NCBI GenBank assembly: GCA_013397935.1
Contig: VZRN01002962.1
Coordinates: forward strand, 868,614-932,613
From: Dasyornis broadbenti
Taxonomy: Eukaryota > Chordata > Aves > Passeriformes > Dasyornithidae
DNA length: 64,000 bases
Direction: 5' to 3'
A program made the position numbers and the translations under genes. The notes under the pieces are model-generated. The model had not been told where the DNA came from. It made no database searches and saw only the letters and a list, made by a program, of their open reading frames with translations. Within the stretch, counting starts at the first letter, position 1, and every line of letters starts with the position of its first letter. This document shows positions 62,170 through 64,000 of this stretch, in pieces.

Positions 62170-64000
62170 AAGCCATTTCCATGTATTTAAAAATTTACAG
62201 TAAAACAAAAGTCATGGTTAAGTGACATTAGATTTCTTCTTTAGCTTAGAAAGATAATGAGACATTACCTCTTCATACCAGTTTCCTGCAGTCTTAGGTT
62301 CTCAGACCTCATGACACAAGACTGTGTCATTTCACTGATATTTCTGTTTTCCTGAAGCAACGTGACACCATTCAGAGCATGTGAATTATCTTTTCTTCTT
62401 TTCCAAAAAAGCACTGATAATTATGGCTTTATTCCTAACAATGGAAAAGGTAACTATACATTCATGGAATAGCTACTAATTATTAATGGAAAGAAGTCCA
62501 TGTAAAAACGGAGTAATCATTCCAAAAGTAATTGAAGAAAAAAAAAGTTTGTGGGAGGAAAGGATAAAAAGTGTCTGGAAAAATGCAAATAAACAGAAAA
62601 TACAATGGGAAGGAAATGTAGGAGATCTGAGAAAGACCTCAAAATGGCACTGTACCAATGTTGAAAGTGAGTACGTGTCACGATGTGGCCAAATTTCAGA
62701 TCAATGAAGTTTGGAAGAAGCATCATTTTAGCAGAAAGTATTCATTTCCCTTCTTCAGGGGTCTGGCTACTACTTCAGAATATGATTTCAGTTTTGGGCT
62801 GCTATTCCTGGGAGTAATTTTGTTTTGGATTTGTCTCAGCTGATCAGAACAAATGCCATCAGCTTCATAAAATAATGTCAATTATTCAGACATGCCTTAA
62901 GTACCCAAACATATGTGTGTTTCACAAATGAGGGTACAGGATTGAATGGTGAAAGGTTTTCAAGGACATATATTTGTCCTTGCTTCTTTCAAACATCTCA
63001 TATCTGCTTTTGTTTTTTAAGGCTGAGCCAACTTCATAAGAAATGTATATATCATCAAATGTCATACACTTTGAATACACAAAGTAATACAAATATTTAT
63101 GCACTATTCTGTAAGTGTAAGGTACACAGAGAACTGAACTTGCAGTTTAAATTAATCTCTAAACATTGTACTTTAATACACTATACAGTATCTTACAACC
63201 AAATACAACCTTTTAGTTAAAATATTTGTAGTTTAAGCAGATTAACAGTAAAACTTGAAGATTGTTAGTTATGATGTCACAGACAAGGTTAACTTCAGAT
63301 GGCGTGTAATACCTATCTCAATTTATACAGCTTTTTAATCACATTCTTGCAGATTCTTATAAAGAATGTAAGAGTCTGCTCCAACTCAGTGCATTTTTTG
63401 ACACTTGTTAGTTAAAATTAATGAATCTTTTGAATGAATTCCATAGAAATGGTGTCTCCAACAAAAAACACAGAAGCCTGAAATTACCTTCAGTGTTTGT
63501 TAAAACCTATCGCACTGAGCAACCAGCGAAGATAAGCACAGTCATCTGAATTAGAAAAGGAACATAAACCCCAGTATTTACATCTGTTAGCAAAAATAAC
63601 TTGTTTTTGCAGAATGTACAGGTAACTTATTAGAAAATCACTTTTTGAGAAGCACAAGCAGGTGAAACCAGGTTTAGAAAAACATATTTTCTTTTTAACT
63701 AGAGATCTCTTTTATATATGTGATTTAGTAAGTTTACAATATTGTTTTATGATATTGTAATATTAAGTTTATAAGGCCTTGCTATTTGTCTTCTGCCACT
63801 GATGATAAAACTGGGAATTTATAACAAAGGTAAGATTCAATTCTTCACACTCATTCCATTTTATAAACTCAGTACCCACCAGGATATTTTAAAAATTCCA
63901 ATGAAGTAGAATGTGAAAAACATTAGTTAACTTACTATAATGGTGGTTTAAATTGTTATCACTTTTTAAAAAAAAAAAAGTAAAAATTAGTTTTTATTTT
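62170..64000. other. Intergenic, no gene seen
   Basis: AT-rich sequence with a POU octamer at 62583-62590. I looked on the minus strand for the last exon of LACTB2, the expected neighbour, and did not find it. Short frames here have no domain content. Confidence 0.5.

Noticed and set aside
62170..64000. Last exon of LACTB2
   Set aside because: Expected by synteny, but no minus-strand stretch matched the C-terminal part of that protein; it probably lies to the right of the window.
1..64000. CRISPR arrays, tRNA or rRNA genes, bacterial-type operons
   Set aside because: No regularly spaced direct repeats, no tRNA A/B box with cloverleaf and no rRNA blocks noticed; the DNA is vertebrate.

Overview
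This is a window of vertebrate nuclear DNA, almost certainly from a bird. The only recognisable gene has long introns with GT/AG splice sites. The dispersed repeats are CR1 LINE fragments with the avian-type tail, plus LTRs of avian retrovirus type. The background is AT-rich and poor in CpG, with a CpG-rich stretch at the left edge and another near 58.3-59.9 kb. A passerine or another non-chicken bird is possible, but the species cannot be fixed from the sequence.

Layout. (1) 1-300 is a CpG-rich block, perhaps the upstream or first-exon region of a gene lying to the left. By vertebrate synteny that gene would be NCOA2 on the minus strand, but no coding sequence supports this here. (2) 0.3-43.6 kb shows no convincing protein-coding exon. 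It holds a pair of inverted LTR-like elements (1.2-1.6 and 7.8-8.3 kb), one solo LTR (22.35-22.94 kb), several CR1 fragments, simple repeats, a poly-A-flanked gap (12615-12674), and several AT-rich, homeodomain-site-rich stretches that read like conserved enhancer DNA. (3) 43.7-59.3 kb is TRAM1 on the minus strand. Ten of eleven exons can be read with intact splice sites and phases, giving 333 codons plus stop. The missing first exon (about 41 codons by family length) must fall in the 786-base gap at 58515-59300, inside the promoter CpG island. A CR1 copy sits in intron 6. (4) 59.9-64 kb is intergenic. It holds one minus-strand open stretch at about 62.0-62.17 kb with a splice-acceptor-like start and a poly(A) signal at its stop, a weak candidate terminal exon.

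TRAM1 is the translocating chain-associated membrane protein of the ER. It sits beside the Sec61 channel and helps nascent secretory and membrane proteins insert into the bilayer. No operon-like or multi-gene system is present. The window is ordinary gene-flank DNA with one housekeeping gene. The points most worth a second look are two near-perfect hairpins (25467-25510 and 52193-52227) that look like template-switch mutations, three full palindromic CRE sites in CpG-poor DNA, the inverted LTR pair, and the candidate terminal exon near 62 kb.
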